Assembly: GCF_014650495.1 (NCBI RefSeq)
Contig: NZ_BMVB01000017.1
Span: 62,001-126,000, forward strand
DNA length: 64,000 nucleotides
Direction: 5' to 3'
Origin: Streptomyces cinnamoneus
GTDB taxonomy: Bacteria; Actinomycetota; Actinomycetes; Streptomycetales; Streptomycetaceae
The position numbers and the translations under genes are program-made. Numbering within the stretch: position 1 is the first letter of the stretch; each line of letters opens with the position of its first letter. A model generated the notes under the pieces. That model did not search any database. It worked only from the letters and a program-made list of their open reading frames with translations, and had not been told where the DNA came from. Shown here piece by piece: positions 55,801 through 63,578 of the stretch.

Positions 55801-58800
55801 CAGAACACCCCTGCCGTCGACATGCGGCTGGGCACCGTGCCGGCCACCCCCATGCCGGTGGCCGTCGACACGGCGAAGTTCGACCTCTCCTTCCAGCTGG
55901 GGGAGAGCTTCGGCCCCGACGGGATCCCGGCGGGCATCGAGGGCGGCATCGAGTTCGCCACCGACCTCTTCGACCGGGCCACCGTCGAGGACATCGCGGG
56001 GCGGCTGGAGCGGCTGCTGACGGCTGTGTGCGCCGAGCCGGGCATGAGCATCGGTCTCGTGGACGTGCTGGCTCCGGGGGAGCACGAGCGCATTCTGACG
56101 GAGTGGAACCCGGAGCCGTACGAGGCGCCCCGGGAGGGCCTGCCCGAGCTGTTCGAGGCGCAGGCGGCACGGACGCCGGACGTGGTCGCGGTGGTCTCCG
56201 ACCAGGGGTCGCTCACCTACGCGGAGCTGAACGCGCGGGCGAACCGACTGGCGAGGTACCTGATCGGTCAGGGCGTCGGTCCGGAGCACCTGGTGGCCTT
56301 GGCCCTGCCGCGTTCCGAGCACGCGATCGTCGCGCTGCTCGGCGTGCTGAAGGCCGGTGCCGGTTACCTCCCGGTGGACCCGGACTACCCGGCGGAGCGG
56401 ATCTCGTACATGCTCCAGGACGCCCGGCCGCGTCTGGTGATGAGCACGGCGGAGAACGTCGCCGTCCTGGAACCGCTGCTCACGGACGACCAGCGGATGG
56501 TGGTCTGGGGCGAGCCGCGGCTGGAGAGCGAGCTGGCCGGGCTGGCGGCTTCCGACGTCGTGGATGCCGAGCGGGGCGGTGCCCTGTCGTCCGCTTCCGG
56601 TGCGTACGTGATGTACACCTCCGGGTCGACCGGCCGGCCGAAGGGCGTGCTGGTCCCCCACGGTGCCGTCGTCGCGCTGGCCGCGGACAGCCGTTACCGC
56701 ACGGGCCACGAGGTGGTGCTGGTGCACTCGCCACAGGCGTTCGACGCATCCACCTACGAGGTGTGGGCGCCTTTGCTCGCGGGCGGCCGGATCGTGGTCG
56801 CGCCACCCGGTGACCTCTCCCCGGCACGGCTGCGTGACCTCGTCGGCCGTCACCGGATCACGGCGGTCTGGCTGACCGCCGCGCTGTTCCACCTGTTCGC
56901 CGAGGAGGACCCGGGCTGCCTCAGTGGCCTGAGCGAGGTGTGGACCGGTGGTGACGTGGTCCAGGCCGATGCGGTCCGCAGGGTGCGGGAGGCGTGCCCG
57001 GAGCTGGCGGTGGTGGATGGCTACGGCCCCACCGAGACCACCACGTTCGCCGCGTCCTACCGCGTCGGACGGGACGCGGAGGTGCCCCACTCGCTGCCGA
57101 TCGGCCGGCCGATGGACTCCATGCGGGTCTATCTCCTCGACGGCGCCCTGCAACTGGTGCCTGCGGGTGTGGCGGGAGAGCTGTACATCGCGGGCACGGG
57201 CCTGGCCCGGGGGTACCTGGGACGTGCCGGGCTGACCGCCGAGCGCTTCGTCGCGGACCCCCACGGCCTGCCCGGAGAGCGGATGTACCGCACCGGGGAC
57301 GTGGCCCGCTGGAACGAGGACGGGCAGATCCAGTTCATCGGCCGGGCGGACGGCCAGGTCAAGATCCGTGGCTTCCGTATCGAGCCCGGTGAGATCGAAG
57401 CGGTACTGGCTGGACACGACGCCGTCGCGTCCACGACGGTCGTCGTCCGCGAGGACCAGCCGGGTCTGAAGCGTCTGGTGGCCTACGTCGTCCCCGCCGG
57501 CGGGACCGTGGACACCGAGGTGCTGCGTGACCACCTGGCGGACCTGCTGCCGGAGTACATGGTCCCGGCCGCCTTCGTCACCCTGGACGCACTGCCGCTG
57601 ACGGCGAACGGAAAGGTGGACCGCAAGGCCCTGCCCGTTCCCGACTTCACCGCCATGGTGGGTGGCAGGGATGCCCGCAACACGCGCGAGGAGATCCTCT
57701 GTTCCCTCTTCGCCGAGCTGCTGGGCCTCGACCGCGTCGGCATCGACGACAACTTCTTCGAACTCGGCGGCGACAGCATCATCTCCATCCAGCTGGTCAG
57801 CCGGGCACACAAGGCCGGACTCGTGCTGAGGACCAGGGACGTCTTCGAGCACCAGAGCCCTGCCGGGCTCGCCGCGGTGGCCGAGGAGGTCGCAGGAACG
57901 GTCGAGGAGGTGCCCGAGGCCGGCATCGGGCCCGTTCCCCTGACGCCGATCATGGAGTGGTTCCGGGAACTGGACGGCCCCGTCGACGGGTTCAACCAGG
58001 CCATGCTCGTGCAGACTCCTGCCGGGTGCGCCACGGGGGCGCTGTTCACCGCGGTGCAGGGCCTGCTGGACCGGCACGACGCGCTGCGGGCGCACCTGCA
58101 CCGCCCGGCGGACGGTGAGTGGGCACTGGAGACGAGGCCGCCGGGCAGCGTCCGGGCGGCGGACGTCCTCCAGCGGGTGGAGGCCGCCGGAGCGGACGTC
58201 ACCGAGCTGGCCCGGGCCGCCCAGCGGCGGCTGGCCCCCGACGACGGGGTGATGGTCCAGGCCGTCTGGCTCGATGCCGGCCCGGACGCCCCCGGCCGTC
58301 TGCTGCTGATGGTCCACCACCTGGTGGTCGACGGTATCTCCTGGCGCATCATGGTCCCGGAGCTGGCCGAGCTGTACCGGGCGGCCGCCGAGGGGCGCGC
58401 CGCGGACCTGGGGTCGGTCGGAACCTCCTTCCGGCGCTGGGCCGAGCGCCTCGTCGACGAGGCCGGCCGGCCGCACCGGCTTGCCGAACTCCCGCTGTGG
58501 ACGTCCGCGCTGGGAGCCGGGGAGCCCCTGCTGGGATCCCGGGCCCTGGACCGGGCCAGGGACGTGATCGCGACCTCCGGCCGCCTCACGCTCACCCTGC
58601 CTTCCGAGGAAACCGAGCCCCTGCTGACCCGGGTGCCCGCTCTCTACCACGCGGGGGTCAACGACGTCCTGCTGACGGCCTTTACGATCGCCGTCCTCGA
58701 ATGGCGGCGCGACCGCGACCGCGACCGCGACACCGGTACCGCCGTGCGGCTCGACCTTGAGGGACACGGCCGTGAGGAGATCGCGGACGGGCTCGACGTC

Positions 58801-59409
58801 TCCCGCACGGTCGGCTGGTTCACCAGCATGTACCCGGTCCGGCTGGACCCGGGGATCCCCGAGTCCGACTGGCCGGAGATCAGGTCGGGCGGCCCCGCCG
58901 TCGGCCGGGCGCTGAAGGAGGTCAAGGAGCAACTGCGCGCGATCCCGGACAACGGGATCGGGTACGGCCTGCTGCGCTACCTCAACCCGGAGACCGGCGC
59001 GGCGCTGTCCGCCCTGCCGGCGCCGCAGATCAGCTTCAACTACCTCGGCCGCATCGACATGACCGACGGAGCCGGCGGCCAGGAGGTGCCGGACTGGTCC
59101 GTGCGTTCCGACGCGGACCTGGGGGAGGGACACGACGCGGCCATGCCGTTCGCCCACGCGCTGGAGCTGAACGCGGTCACCCAGGACCAGCCGGACGGGC
59201 CGCGGCTGATGGCGACGTGGTCCTGGCCGCGCGAGCTGTTCACCGAGGACGAGGTCCGGTCCCTGGCCGAAGGCTGGTTCCGGGCCCTGGGTGCCCTCGT
59301 CGCCCATGCGGAGGCGCCCGAGGCCGGCGGGTTCACCCCGTCGGACCTGCCGCTGGTGAACCTCAGTCAGCAGGACCTCGACCTGCTGTCGGGCGAGTGG
59401 GGTCGCTGA
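49873..59409 (+). CDS. NRPS: C-T-C-A(Asn)-T-C-A(Val-like)-T-E
   Basis: A 3178-residue enzyme. Domains, approximate residues: C1 10-440 (YHHLLADG, 138), T1 480-550 (LGGRSLQ, Ser 508) with no A domain between, C2 565-1000 (VVHHIACDG, 691), A 1030-1530 (TSGSTGRPKG near 1180), T2 (FFDLGGHSLLA, 1566), C3 1625-2060 (VVHHIATDG, 1752), A 2090-2590, T3 (FFELGGDSIIS, 2633), E 2690-3150 (MVHHLVVDGISW near 2813; DLEGHGRE near 2963). Codes read D-L-T-K-L-G-E-V-G-K (exactly Asn) and D-A-Y-W-W-G-G-T-F-K (8 of 10 to the Val code DAFWIGGTFK; an aliphatic residue). The E domain makes the last residue D. C1-T1 probably acylates a residue loaded in trans. GTG at 49873 with GGAGG upstream; there is no TE, so the chain passes on. 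Confidence 0.95.
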   Translation: MSDRQDNLLPLTAAQAGVWYAQRLNPQNTVFHLGEYLDIEGPVDTELLVRALHRVVEEAETLRVRFEEHDGEPVQRVVPARDFAWEPRRLDFSTENDPCAAARAWMDAELAGPVDPLTDPLFLFALLKVGEDRHFWFYRYHHLLADGYTVVLIAQRVPQIYTALASGEPVGDSPFGPLRDLLDEHAAYRESERCAKDRAYWTEHMAGAHEPVALAGRPAREVRSLLHRTARVDQQDTDALRNLGRAAEVSWPPVLFAAVAAYLRRLTGEQEVILGLPVSNRLGRTALKTPSMVSNVLPLRLTFGPGTTVAELMAQVSGELRGATRHQRYPYEDIRQDLGMLADDRRLVGPHVNLMLFDHKLSFGEHPSRPRTLATGPTDDLSFLIYDRTTEAGLQIDCDANADLYTEDDLAAYQDGFAAFLREIAEAGPDRAVEDLTVSGPARQARERHAAVTTWDTGTGIPAAPPTAQTAGTGPRTPQQDVLCGIAAEILGVDEIGVDDNFFLLGGRSLQITKLVSRIRALFKAELSLRRVFENPTVAGLAEQLSTAHGARQPLKAVERPESVPLSPAQNRLWFLNTLGSQDAVYNEAVSIRLHGRPDAAALKAALNDVVARHESLRTVYPELAGEARQVVLSPAAATVELPVQPVAAPDLAAELAGFARLGFDLATGIPVRARLLTLAEDEHVLQLVVHHIACDGWSVTPFTRDLSAAYAARAEGTAPEWQPLPVQYADYVLWQRDLLGDADDPDSELARQMRYWREALDGLPEEIDLPTDRQRPAVATYEGGRVTFRLSPQTHEKLRNLAVENRASMFMLAQAAVAALLTRHGAGTDVPLGSLIAGRTDAALDDLVGFFVNTLVLRTDTSGDPTFRELLGRVRETDLAAYAHQDLAFERLVEALNPVRSLARHPLFQTALDVQVDAGEQLDLVGMTADSELMDTGSARFDLFFGLVENNAPDGSAAGVTGSLQFARDLFDEASAQRLADGLVRLLDAVADDPDASIGDLELLSDEERRRILVEWNDRPYEVPEATLPALFEAQAAATPAAEAVACGDARLSYSELNERANRLARLLLARGIGPESYVGVVLSRSVDLPVALLAVAKAGAAYVPIDPGYPADRIAYIFENTKPVCVLADTGTVSALPEDVPSVVVVDDAATREAVATLPGTNPTDEDRSAPIAPAHPVYVIYTSGSTGRPKGVVIEHRSLNLYLAWTRHAFPAVSGRALVHSPVSFDLTVTGLLGTLTAGGCVHLTELDEDAVQQPAERPTFVKATPSHLGLLMALPERFSPSGQLVLGGEALLGEVLDEWRRRHPGVTVINEYGPTEATVGCAEYRIEPGGSSPAGAVSMGRPIWNTALYVLDARLRPVPVGVPGELYIGGDLLARGYLGRPGLTAERFVASPFAGAGARMYRTGDIVKRRADGQLDFIGRADDQVKVRGFRVELGEIEAAAAAHPAVGQVLAVVREDRPGDKRIVAYVVPAEDGGRPDAAELQGHLAGALPGYMVPSAFVVLESFPLTPNGKVNRKALPAPDYSVRITGRAPRDAREEMLCALFADMLGLDHVGIDDGFFDLGGHSLLATRLVSRIRTAFGAELGVRAVFEEPTVAGLALKLADAGSARPPLTAVKRPEDIPLSPAQQRLWFINRLEESGGNYNTGLSLRLSGEVNQDALRAALGDVVARHESLRTVFPDTDGRPRQQIISSEQAVPELTVTRVAESDLDAELSRAASADYDLAVEPPLRAGLFVLSPTDSVLLIVVHHIATDGWSMAPLSRDLSTAYAARCAGAAPLWDPLPVQYADYTLWQRDVLGDENDPGSSMARQLDHWRSALADLPEELALPTDRPRPAKMSYHGETVPVRLGAELHGAVVRLAHESGSTVFMVVQAAVAALLGKLGAGEDVPIGSAVAGRTDEALDDLVGFFVNTLVLRTDLSGNPTFRELVERVKETDLAAYAHQDIPFERLVDELSPVRSLARHPLFQVMLSMQNTPAVDMRLGTVPATPMPVAVDTAKFDLSFQLGESFGPDGIPAGIEGGIEFATDLFDRATVEDIAGRLERLLTAVCAEPGMSIGLVDVLAPGEHERILTEWNPEPYEAPREGLPELFEAQAARTPDVVAVVSDQGSLTYAELNARANRLARYLIGQGVGPEHLVALALPRSEHAIVALLGVLKAGAGYLPVDPDYPAERISYMLQDARPRLVMSTAENVAVLEPLLTDDQRMVVWGEPRLESELAGLAASDVVDAERGGALSSASGAYVMYTSGSTGRPKGVLVPHGAVVALAADSRYRTGHEVVLVHSPQAFDASTYEVWAPLLAGGRIVVAPPGDLSPARLRDLVGRHRITAVWLTAALFHLFAEEDPGCLSGLSEVWTGGDVVQADAVRRVREACPELAVVDGYGPTETTTFAASYRVGRDAEVPHSLPIGRPMDSMRVYLLDGALQLVPAGVAGELYIAGTGLARGYLGRAGLTAERFVADPHGLPGERMYRTGDVARWNEDGQIQFIGRADGQVKIRGFRIEPGEIEAVLAGHDAVASTTVVVREDQPGLKRLVAYVVPAGGTVDTEVLRDHLADLLPEYMVPAAFVTLDALPLTANGKVDRKALPVPDFTAMVGGRDARNTREEILCSLFAELLGLDRVGIDDNFFELGGDSIISIQLVSRAHKAGLVLRTRDVFEHQSPAGLAAVAEEVAGTVEEVPEAGIGPVPLTPIMEWFRELDGPVDGFNQAMLVQTPAGCATGALFTAVQGLLDRHDALRAHLHRPADGEWALETRPPGSVRAADVLQRVEAAGADVTELARAAQRRLAPDDGVMVQAVWLDAGPDAPGRLLLMVHHLVVDGISWRIMVPELAELYRAAAEGRAADLGSVGTSFRRWAERLVDEAGRPHRLAELPLWTSALGAGEPLLGSRALDRARDVIATSGRLTLTLPSEETEPLLTRVPALYHAGVNDVLLTAFTIAVLEWRRDRDRDRDTGTAVRLDLEGHGREEIADGLDVSRTVGWFTSMYPVRLDPGIPESDWPEIRSGGPAVGRALKEVKEQLRAIPDNGIGYGLLRYLNPETGAALSALPAPQISFNYLGRIDMTDGAGGQEVPDWSVRSDADLGEGHDAAMPFAHALELNAVTQDQPDGPRLMATWSWPRELFTEDEVRSLAEGWFRALGALVAHAEAPEAGGFTPSDLPLVNLSQQDLDLLSGEWGR

Positions 59410-59429
59410 CCCGGGGACAGCCGCACCGG

Positions 59430-59472
59430 AGCCGGGGTGGTGGCGCGTGACGTCACCACCCCGGCTCTTTCC
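59430..59472 (+). terminator. Terminator after the NRPS
   Basis: AGCCGGGGTGGTG (59430-59442) pairs with CACCACCCCGGCT (59454-59466), 13 bp perfect, followed by CTTTCC. It ends the plus-strand NRPS operon, 21 bp after the stop. Confidence 0.8.
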
Positions 59473-59491
59473 CGCCCTCATGCGGAAAACA

Positions 59492-59535
59492 GAGGTGCCG
59501 TGCCGGCCACCTTGCGGTGGCCGGCACGGCACCTC
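59492..59535 (-). terminator. Very long-stem terminator for the minus-strand membrane-protein gene
   Basis: A perfect 20-bp stem (59492-59511 with 59516-59535) encloses a TTGC loop. On the minus strand it is followed by TGTTTTCC. It ends the transcript of the gene at 59551. Confidence 0.85.
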
Positions 59536-59550
59536 ATCGGGAGCGTGTGA

Positions 59551-60108
59551 TCACTCGTTCGGGGGTTCCGCCGTCCGGACCGGTCCGGTGCGGGTCGTGG
59601 ACGGGGAGGTGCGCCGGTAGTAGGACCAGCCGGCCACCATGAGGCTGACGCTCCAGACCAGGAACTGGGGAATCCCGTAGTAGACGATCCATTCGTCGAA
59701 GATGTCCTCGGACGGGTCGGTTTCGACGACGAAGGTCGCGTAGAACGCCCACAGGGTGTAGATGAACAGGGAGACCGAAAGGGATCCGGCGAGCCCGATG
59801 ACCGGCCACCGGGGCACCCTTCTCCCCGCCAACAGGGGCACCCACCGGGGGAAGACGACTCCCCAGGGACGGATCAGACTCAGCGCGAAGATCGCGGCGA
59901 GAACGGCCATGCCGTTGAGGACGTGCAGGTAGACGCCGCCCCCGTCGTCGTACCACTCCCGGAACTTGTCCTCACGTGCCCAGATCGATGAGCCCAGGCC
60001 CCAGGCAAGGTGCATGGGGATGAACCCGATTGCTGCGGAGAGGCAGGCCGTGTACCCGGCCACCGCCTCCCGTCGCGTGGGAGCCGGGCAATCGATGACG
60101 TCGGTCAT
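59551..60108 (-). CDS. Integral membrane protein of unknown function
   Basis: A 185-residue protein with four predicted transmembrane helices (about 18-38, 62-82, 103-125, 143-165). The first loop has LGSSIWAREDKFREWYDDGG, which puts charged residues outside the first helix pair. I do not recognise the family with confidence; it resembles DUF3995-like actinomycete membrane proteins. It lies downstream of the acyltransferase on the minus strand and could work with it or with the exporter. Confidence 0.7.
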   Translation of the reverse strand: MTDVIDCPAPTRREAVAGYTACLSAAIGFIPMHLAWGLGSSIWAREDKFREWYDDGGGVYLHVLNGMAVLAAIFALSLIRPWGVVFPRWVPLLAGRRVPRWPVIGLAGSLSVSLFIYTLWAFYATFVVETDPSEDIFDEWIVYYGIPQFLVWSVSLMVAGWSYYRRTSPSTTRTGPVRTAEPPNE

Positions 60109-60223
60109 GACACAAAGTCCTTAGGGTGAGTCAGCTCCACTTCGCCACAACTGTCCCACCGTTCGTCCGACGGAACGTCGATCACGCGGAGGACAGGGGG
60201 AGATGGGGCGTCGTTCGCTGGTA

Positions 60224-61390
60224 CTACAGGGAGCTAGCCCGTGTGGGGGAGCTCGCCGGCGAAGCGGCGACGGCCGGCTCGGCCTTCTTCCTCGGCTTGG
60301 CCAACAGCCGTACGAGCGGCTTCTCCACGGTGACGGTGAGCACCCAGGCAAGGGCGATGCTCACCACCAGGTCGAGCACGCCCACGGCCACGGCGAACGG
60401 AACGGAGTAAAGGCGTTCCTCCCCGAACACCTTCAGGAAGAAGTTCATCACCGGCCAATGGATGAGGATGAACGCATAGGAGACGTCTCCCAGCACCTGA
60501 ATCGGGCGGCCGGCGAGGACGGTCTTCCTGCCCGCAAGGTCCGACCCGGCGAGCGAAGCGATGAACAGGGCCAGGGGGACGATCGTCGTGGCGGCGATCC
60601 GGTATTCCGGGGGCAGGTCCAGCGAGGCGAAGTACGCGACGAACACGAGGGCCGCGAGCGGCAGGGGCCTCACGCCGATCCAGCGGCCGCTCCGGACGAT
60701 GCGGGCCATCACGATGCCGAGGACGAAGTCCAGCAGCCGCGTCGCGGGCAGCAGGTCGACGATCCAGAACGCGTCGACGGACGTGGCGGGTGCCCCGGGG
60801 GGCAACTGCGCATCGGCCGGGATCACGGCCCGGACCACTGCGGGCACGGCCACGACCGCTGCGGCGATCGCGCCGGCGCACCACCACAGGTACTGCGCCC
60901 GGATCCGGGTCACGCCTCGGTGGAGCAGCGGAAACAACAAGTAGAAGAAGCAGAGGCAGGTCAGGGACCAGCTCGGGGCGTTGACGCTGCCGAAGACGGC
61001 CGGATCGGAGGACCACCCCTGCACCATCAGGAGGTTCATGATGCCGGACTTGGCGGTGACCGTGGAGCCGGCGAACACCGCCAGCGCGATGGCGAAGGTC
61101 AGCCAGTGCAACGGGATGATTTTGACGAGCCTGCGGCGCCAGAAGAGTACCGGGGAGTCGTTCTCGCGCGCAGCCCAGGCGAGAATGAAGCCACTCAGCA
61201 TGAAGAAGAAGGAAAGACCTACCTTCCCGATGCCGCCGATGTAGGTGTGGTAGTCCTCAAGAACTTTCGGATCCGCAAAAGGAATAATGAGGGAGAGATG
61301 GGCCAGGAACACCATCAGTACTGCCGGGAACCTGACCCCGGTCAGGGATGCCATCCTGGGTCTGGCCTGCTTCTGTGGTGAAGTGCTCAT
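60224..61390 (-). CDS. Acyltransferase 3 family membrane protein
   Basis: A 388-residue multispanning membrane acyltransferase (OafA/NodX type) that transfers acyl groups, often acetyl, to hydroxyls of sugars or peptides. It has LTGVRFPAVLMVFLAHLSLI with the family histidine, GKVGLSFFFMLSGFILAW, and ten or so hydrophobic helices ending in a short basic tail. It starts with ATG at 61390, about 200 bp beyond the ABC permease stop. It may decorate the final lipopeptide, as seen for some natural-product clusters, or an envelope polymer; the target is unknown. Confidence 0.88.
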   Translation of the reverse strand: MSTSPQKQARPRMASLTGVRFPAVLMVFLAHLSLIIPFADPKVLEDYHTYIGGIGKVGLSFFFMLSGFILAWAARENDSPVLFWRRRLVKIIPLHWLTFAIALAVFAGSTVTAKSGIMNLLMVQGWSSDPAVFGSVNAPSWSLTCLCFFYLLFPLLHRGVTRIRAQYLWWCAGAIAAAVVAVPAVVRAVIPADAQLPPGAPATSVDAFWIVDLLPATRLLDFVLGIVMARIVRSGRWIGVRPLPLAALVFVAYFASLDLPPEYRIAATTIVPLALFIASLAGSDLAGRKTVLAGRPIQVLGDVSYAFILIHWPVMNFFLKVFGEERLYSVPFAVAVGVLDLVVSIALAWVLTVTVEKPLVRLLAKPRKKAEPAVAASPASSPTRASSL

Positions 61391-61534
61391 TTCTTACCGC
61401 GCAATCTTGCTGTTTCCATGGGTTGCTCATCAAAGCTATCCACAGCGAATCAGGCCAACTGGTTTGTTGGCAGCAAGATGCCAGCCGTCCGAGGGTCGGT
61501 GTTCGGGCGCGGCAGATGAAAAGGAAAGACGAAA

Positions 61535-61568
61535 GGCATTCCCTCCGCGCGTACGCGGAGGGAATGCC
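61535..61568 (-). terminator. Terminator of the ABC transporter operon
   Basis: GGCATTCCCTCCGCG (61535-61549) pairs with CGCGGAGGGAATGCC (61554-61568), a perfect 15-bp stem with a CGTA loop. The minus strand continues with TTTCGTCTTTCCTTTT. It lies 24 bp past the permease stop. Confidence 0.9.
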
Positions 61569-61591
61569 CGGAACCGAACGGCTGCGCCTGC

Positions 61592-62389
61592 CTACTTGCG
61601 CGAAGCCGCCTTCTCGTAGGCGCGAAGGGTCAGCGGGACCACGACGGCCAGCAGTGCCACGGTGAGGAACAGAGCCATCGGAACCGGGTGTCGCATGGGG
61701 AACGTGTCGGCGGCAGAGGTCGCCGGAGCGTTCCCGAAGAGCTCCCGGCACGCCTGGACCACGGCGCTCACGGGGTTCCACCCGGCGATGGTCTGCATCC
61801 AGCCGGGCAGCCCGTCGAGCGGAATGAAGGCGTTCGACAGGAAGGACAGCGGCATGACGGCGATCGCGACGACGGAGTTGACCGCTTCGGCGACGCGCAG
61901 GACGAGGCCCATCAGCGCGCCGAGCCATGCGATGGCGAGGCTCAGGAGCAGCAGCAGTCCGAAGCCGCCGAGCATGGACAGGATCCCGTTGTGCACCCGC
62001 CAGCCGATGAGCAGGCCGATGACGGACATCAGCACAAAGCTCCAGGCGACCAGCAGTACATCGTTGAGGGTGCGGCCGATGAGGACGGCCGACCGGGAAA
62101 TCGGCAGGGACCGGAATCGGTCCATCAGGCCGTTCTCGAGATCGCCCACGACGCCGAGGGCGGTCTGCCCCAGATTGCTCAGCGCGACCTGGATGAAGAT
62201 GCCGGCCATGATGTATTCCTGGTAGCTCTGGTCACCGGGAACCTCCATCGCACTGCCGAAGAGGTAACCGAAGACCAGGACGAAGACCACCGGGATGAGC
62301 GTGAAGCTCAGCAACTGCTCCGGCGTGCGCTTCATATGCAGCATGTGGCGGCCTATGAGCGCACGGCAGTGAATGATGGTCTCGGTCAT
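61592..62389 (-). CDS. ABC-2 type transporter permease (DrrB-like)
   Basis: A 265-residue permease with six transmembrane helices (about 25-45, 60-80, 110-135, 140-165, 175-195, 240-260). ENGLMDRFRSLPISRSAVLIGR is the conserved ABC-2 cytoplasmic segment, cut here to ENGLMDRFRSLPISRS. ATG at 62389 overlaps the ATPase stop by four bases. With the ATPase it forms a DrrAB-type exporter, likely for the peptide product, alongside the MMPL transporter. Confidence 0.92.
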   Translation of the reverse strand: MTETIIHCRALIGRHMLHMKRTPEQLLSFTLIPVVFVLVFGYLFGSAMEVPGDQSYQEYIMAGIFIQVALSNLGQTALGVVGDLENGLMDRFRSLPISRSAVLIGRTLNDVLLVAWSFVLMSVIGLLIGWRVHNGILSMLGGFGLLLLLSLAIAWLGALMGLVLRVAEAVNSVVAIAVMPLSFLSNAFIPLDGLPGWMQTIAGWNPVSAVVQACRELFGNAPATSAADTFPMRHPVPMALFLTVALLAVVVPLTLRAYEKAASRK

Positions 62390-63402
62390 GCCGCTTCCTC
62401 TCCGCGCGGCGTCTGCCGCTCGTCGTGCTTCTGTTCTGTGGAACCGGTTTCCCCGGCAGCGGTCGTCTGGCCGGTGAGGGCGAGGAAGACGTCGTCCATG
62501 GAGGCGCGCCGGATGGCGAAGTCCAGCGGCTCCACCCCCGCGGCCTTGAGCCCGGCCGTGACCTCGGCGATGGTGCCCATGCCACCGGTCAGCGGGATCG
62601 AGGCGCGCCGGGCCTTCTCGTCGACCGTCGGCGACTCCGCCGAGGACTTGGCGAGAGCGCCGACCAGCTGGGGCAGCTCCGCCGCCGTCGCGACGGACGC
62701 CTCCAGGTACTCGCCGCCGACCTTGCGCTTGAGTTCCTCCGGCGTGCCCTCGGCGATGATCCCGCCCTTGTCGATCACCACGACCCGGTCGGCCAGCTGG
62801 TCGGCCTCCTCCAGGTACTGCGTGGTCAGCAGCACACTGACCCCCCTGTCCACCTGCTCGCGGACCATCCTCCACAGCAGCTGCCTGCTGGTCACGTCCA
62901 GGCCCGTGGTGGGCTCGTCCAGGAAGAGGACCGAGGGCATCGAGACCAGGCTTGCGGCGAGGTCGAGCCGACGCCGCATACCACCCGAGTAGGTCTTGGC
63001 CAGCCGGTCCGCGGCGTGGGTCAGGTCGAACTGCTCCAGCAGTTCGTCGGCGCGGGCGTGGGCCTTGCGCCGGCCCAGGCCGAGGAGCACACCGATCAGC
63101 CGGAGGTTCTCGCGTCCGGTGAGTATCTCGTCGACCGCCGCGTACTGCCCGGTCAGGCCGATGCGGCGGCGGATCTCCCGCACGTCTTTCGACAGGTCGT
63201 AACCGGCGACGGTGACCTTGCCGGCGTCGGGCTTCAGCAGGGTGGCGAGGATGCGCACGATCGTGGTCTTGCCGGCGCCGTTCGGGCCGAGGAGCCCCAG
63301 CACCTCGCCCGACGAGACGGACAGATCGATGCCGCGCAACACTTCGTGATCGGCGTAGCTCTTGCGGAGCCCCTCCGTGGAGACCGCTGTTTCCATGTCC
63401 AT
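62386..63402 (-). CDS. ABC transporter ATP-binding protein (DrrA-like)
   Basis: A 338-residue ATPase. It has Walker A (GPNGAGKTTIVRIL), the signature YSGGMRRRLDLAASL, Walker B SVLFLDEPTTGLD and an H-loop (LLTTQYLEEAD). The C-terminal DrrA-type extension (SMDDVFLALTG) is present. Two starts fit: ATG 63402 (GGGGAG 3 nt upstream) and ATG 63396 (spacing 9 nt, better). It couples to the overlapping permease, and both follow the NRPS thioesterase region on the same strand. Confidence 0.94.
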   Translation of the reverse strand: MDMETAVSTEGLRKSYADHEVLRGIDLSVSSGEVLGLLGPNGAGKTTIVRILATLLKPDAGKVTVAGYDLSKDVREIRRRIGLTGQYAAVDEILTGRENLRLIGVLLGLGRRKAHARADELLEQFDLTHAADRLAKTYSGGMRRRLDLAASLVSMPSVLFLDEPTTGLDVTSRQLLWRMVREQVDRGVSVLLTTQYLEEADQLADRVVVIDKGGIIAEGTPEELKRKVGGEYLEASVATAAELPQLVGALAKSSAESPTVDEKARRASIPLTGGMGTIAEVTAGLKAAGVEPLDFAIRRASMDDVFLALTGQTTAAGETGSTEQKHDERQTPRGEEAA

Positions 63403-63481
63403 TCACTCCCCAAGTGGTGACTGGCTGCGGGAACCGGGCATTCCCGCAACCTGTCCGCCCCGCACTCCTCCTTCATCCAAG

Positions 63482-63543
63482 GGCCGCCTGTCAGGCGGCC
63501 ACAAGGCATGAGGCAGCAAGCTGTCATGCCCCCGAGGGGCATG
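63482..63543 (-). terminator. Two hairpins between the NRPS end and the ABC operon
   Basis: GGCCGCCT/AGGCGGCC (63482-63489 with 63493-63500) and CATGCCCC/GGGGCATG (63525-63532 with 63536-63543) form two 8-bp stems with 3-nt loops, 36-95 bp beyond the NRPS stop. Neither has a T-run, so they may attenuate rather than end transcription into the ABC genes. Confidence 0.4.
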
Positions 63544-63578
63544 TTCCCGAGTGCGGGGCGGACCCCCGTTCGTGCCGG

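Noticed and set aside
51571..59532. A 2653-residue open frame on the minus strand opposite the NRPS
   Set aside because: It is the antisense image of a high-GC gene; composition is rich in Gly, Arg, His and Gln repeats with no family motif, and the plus-strand frame is clearly NRPS.
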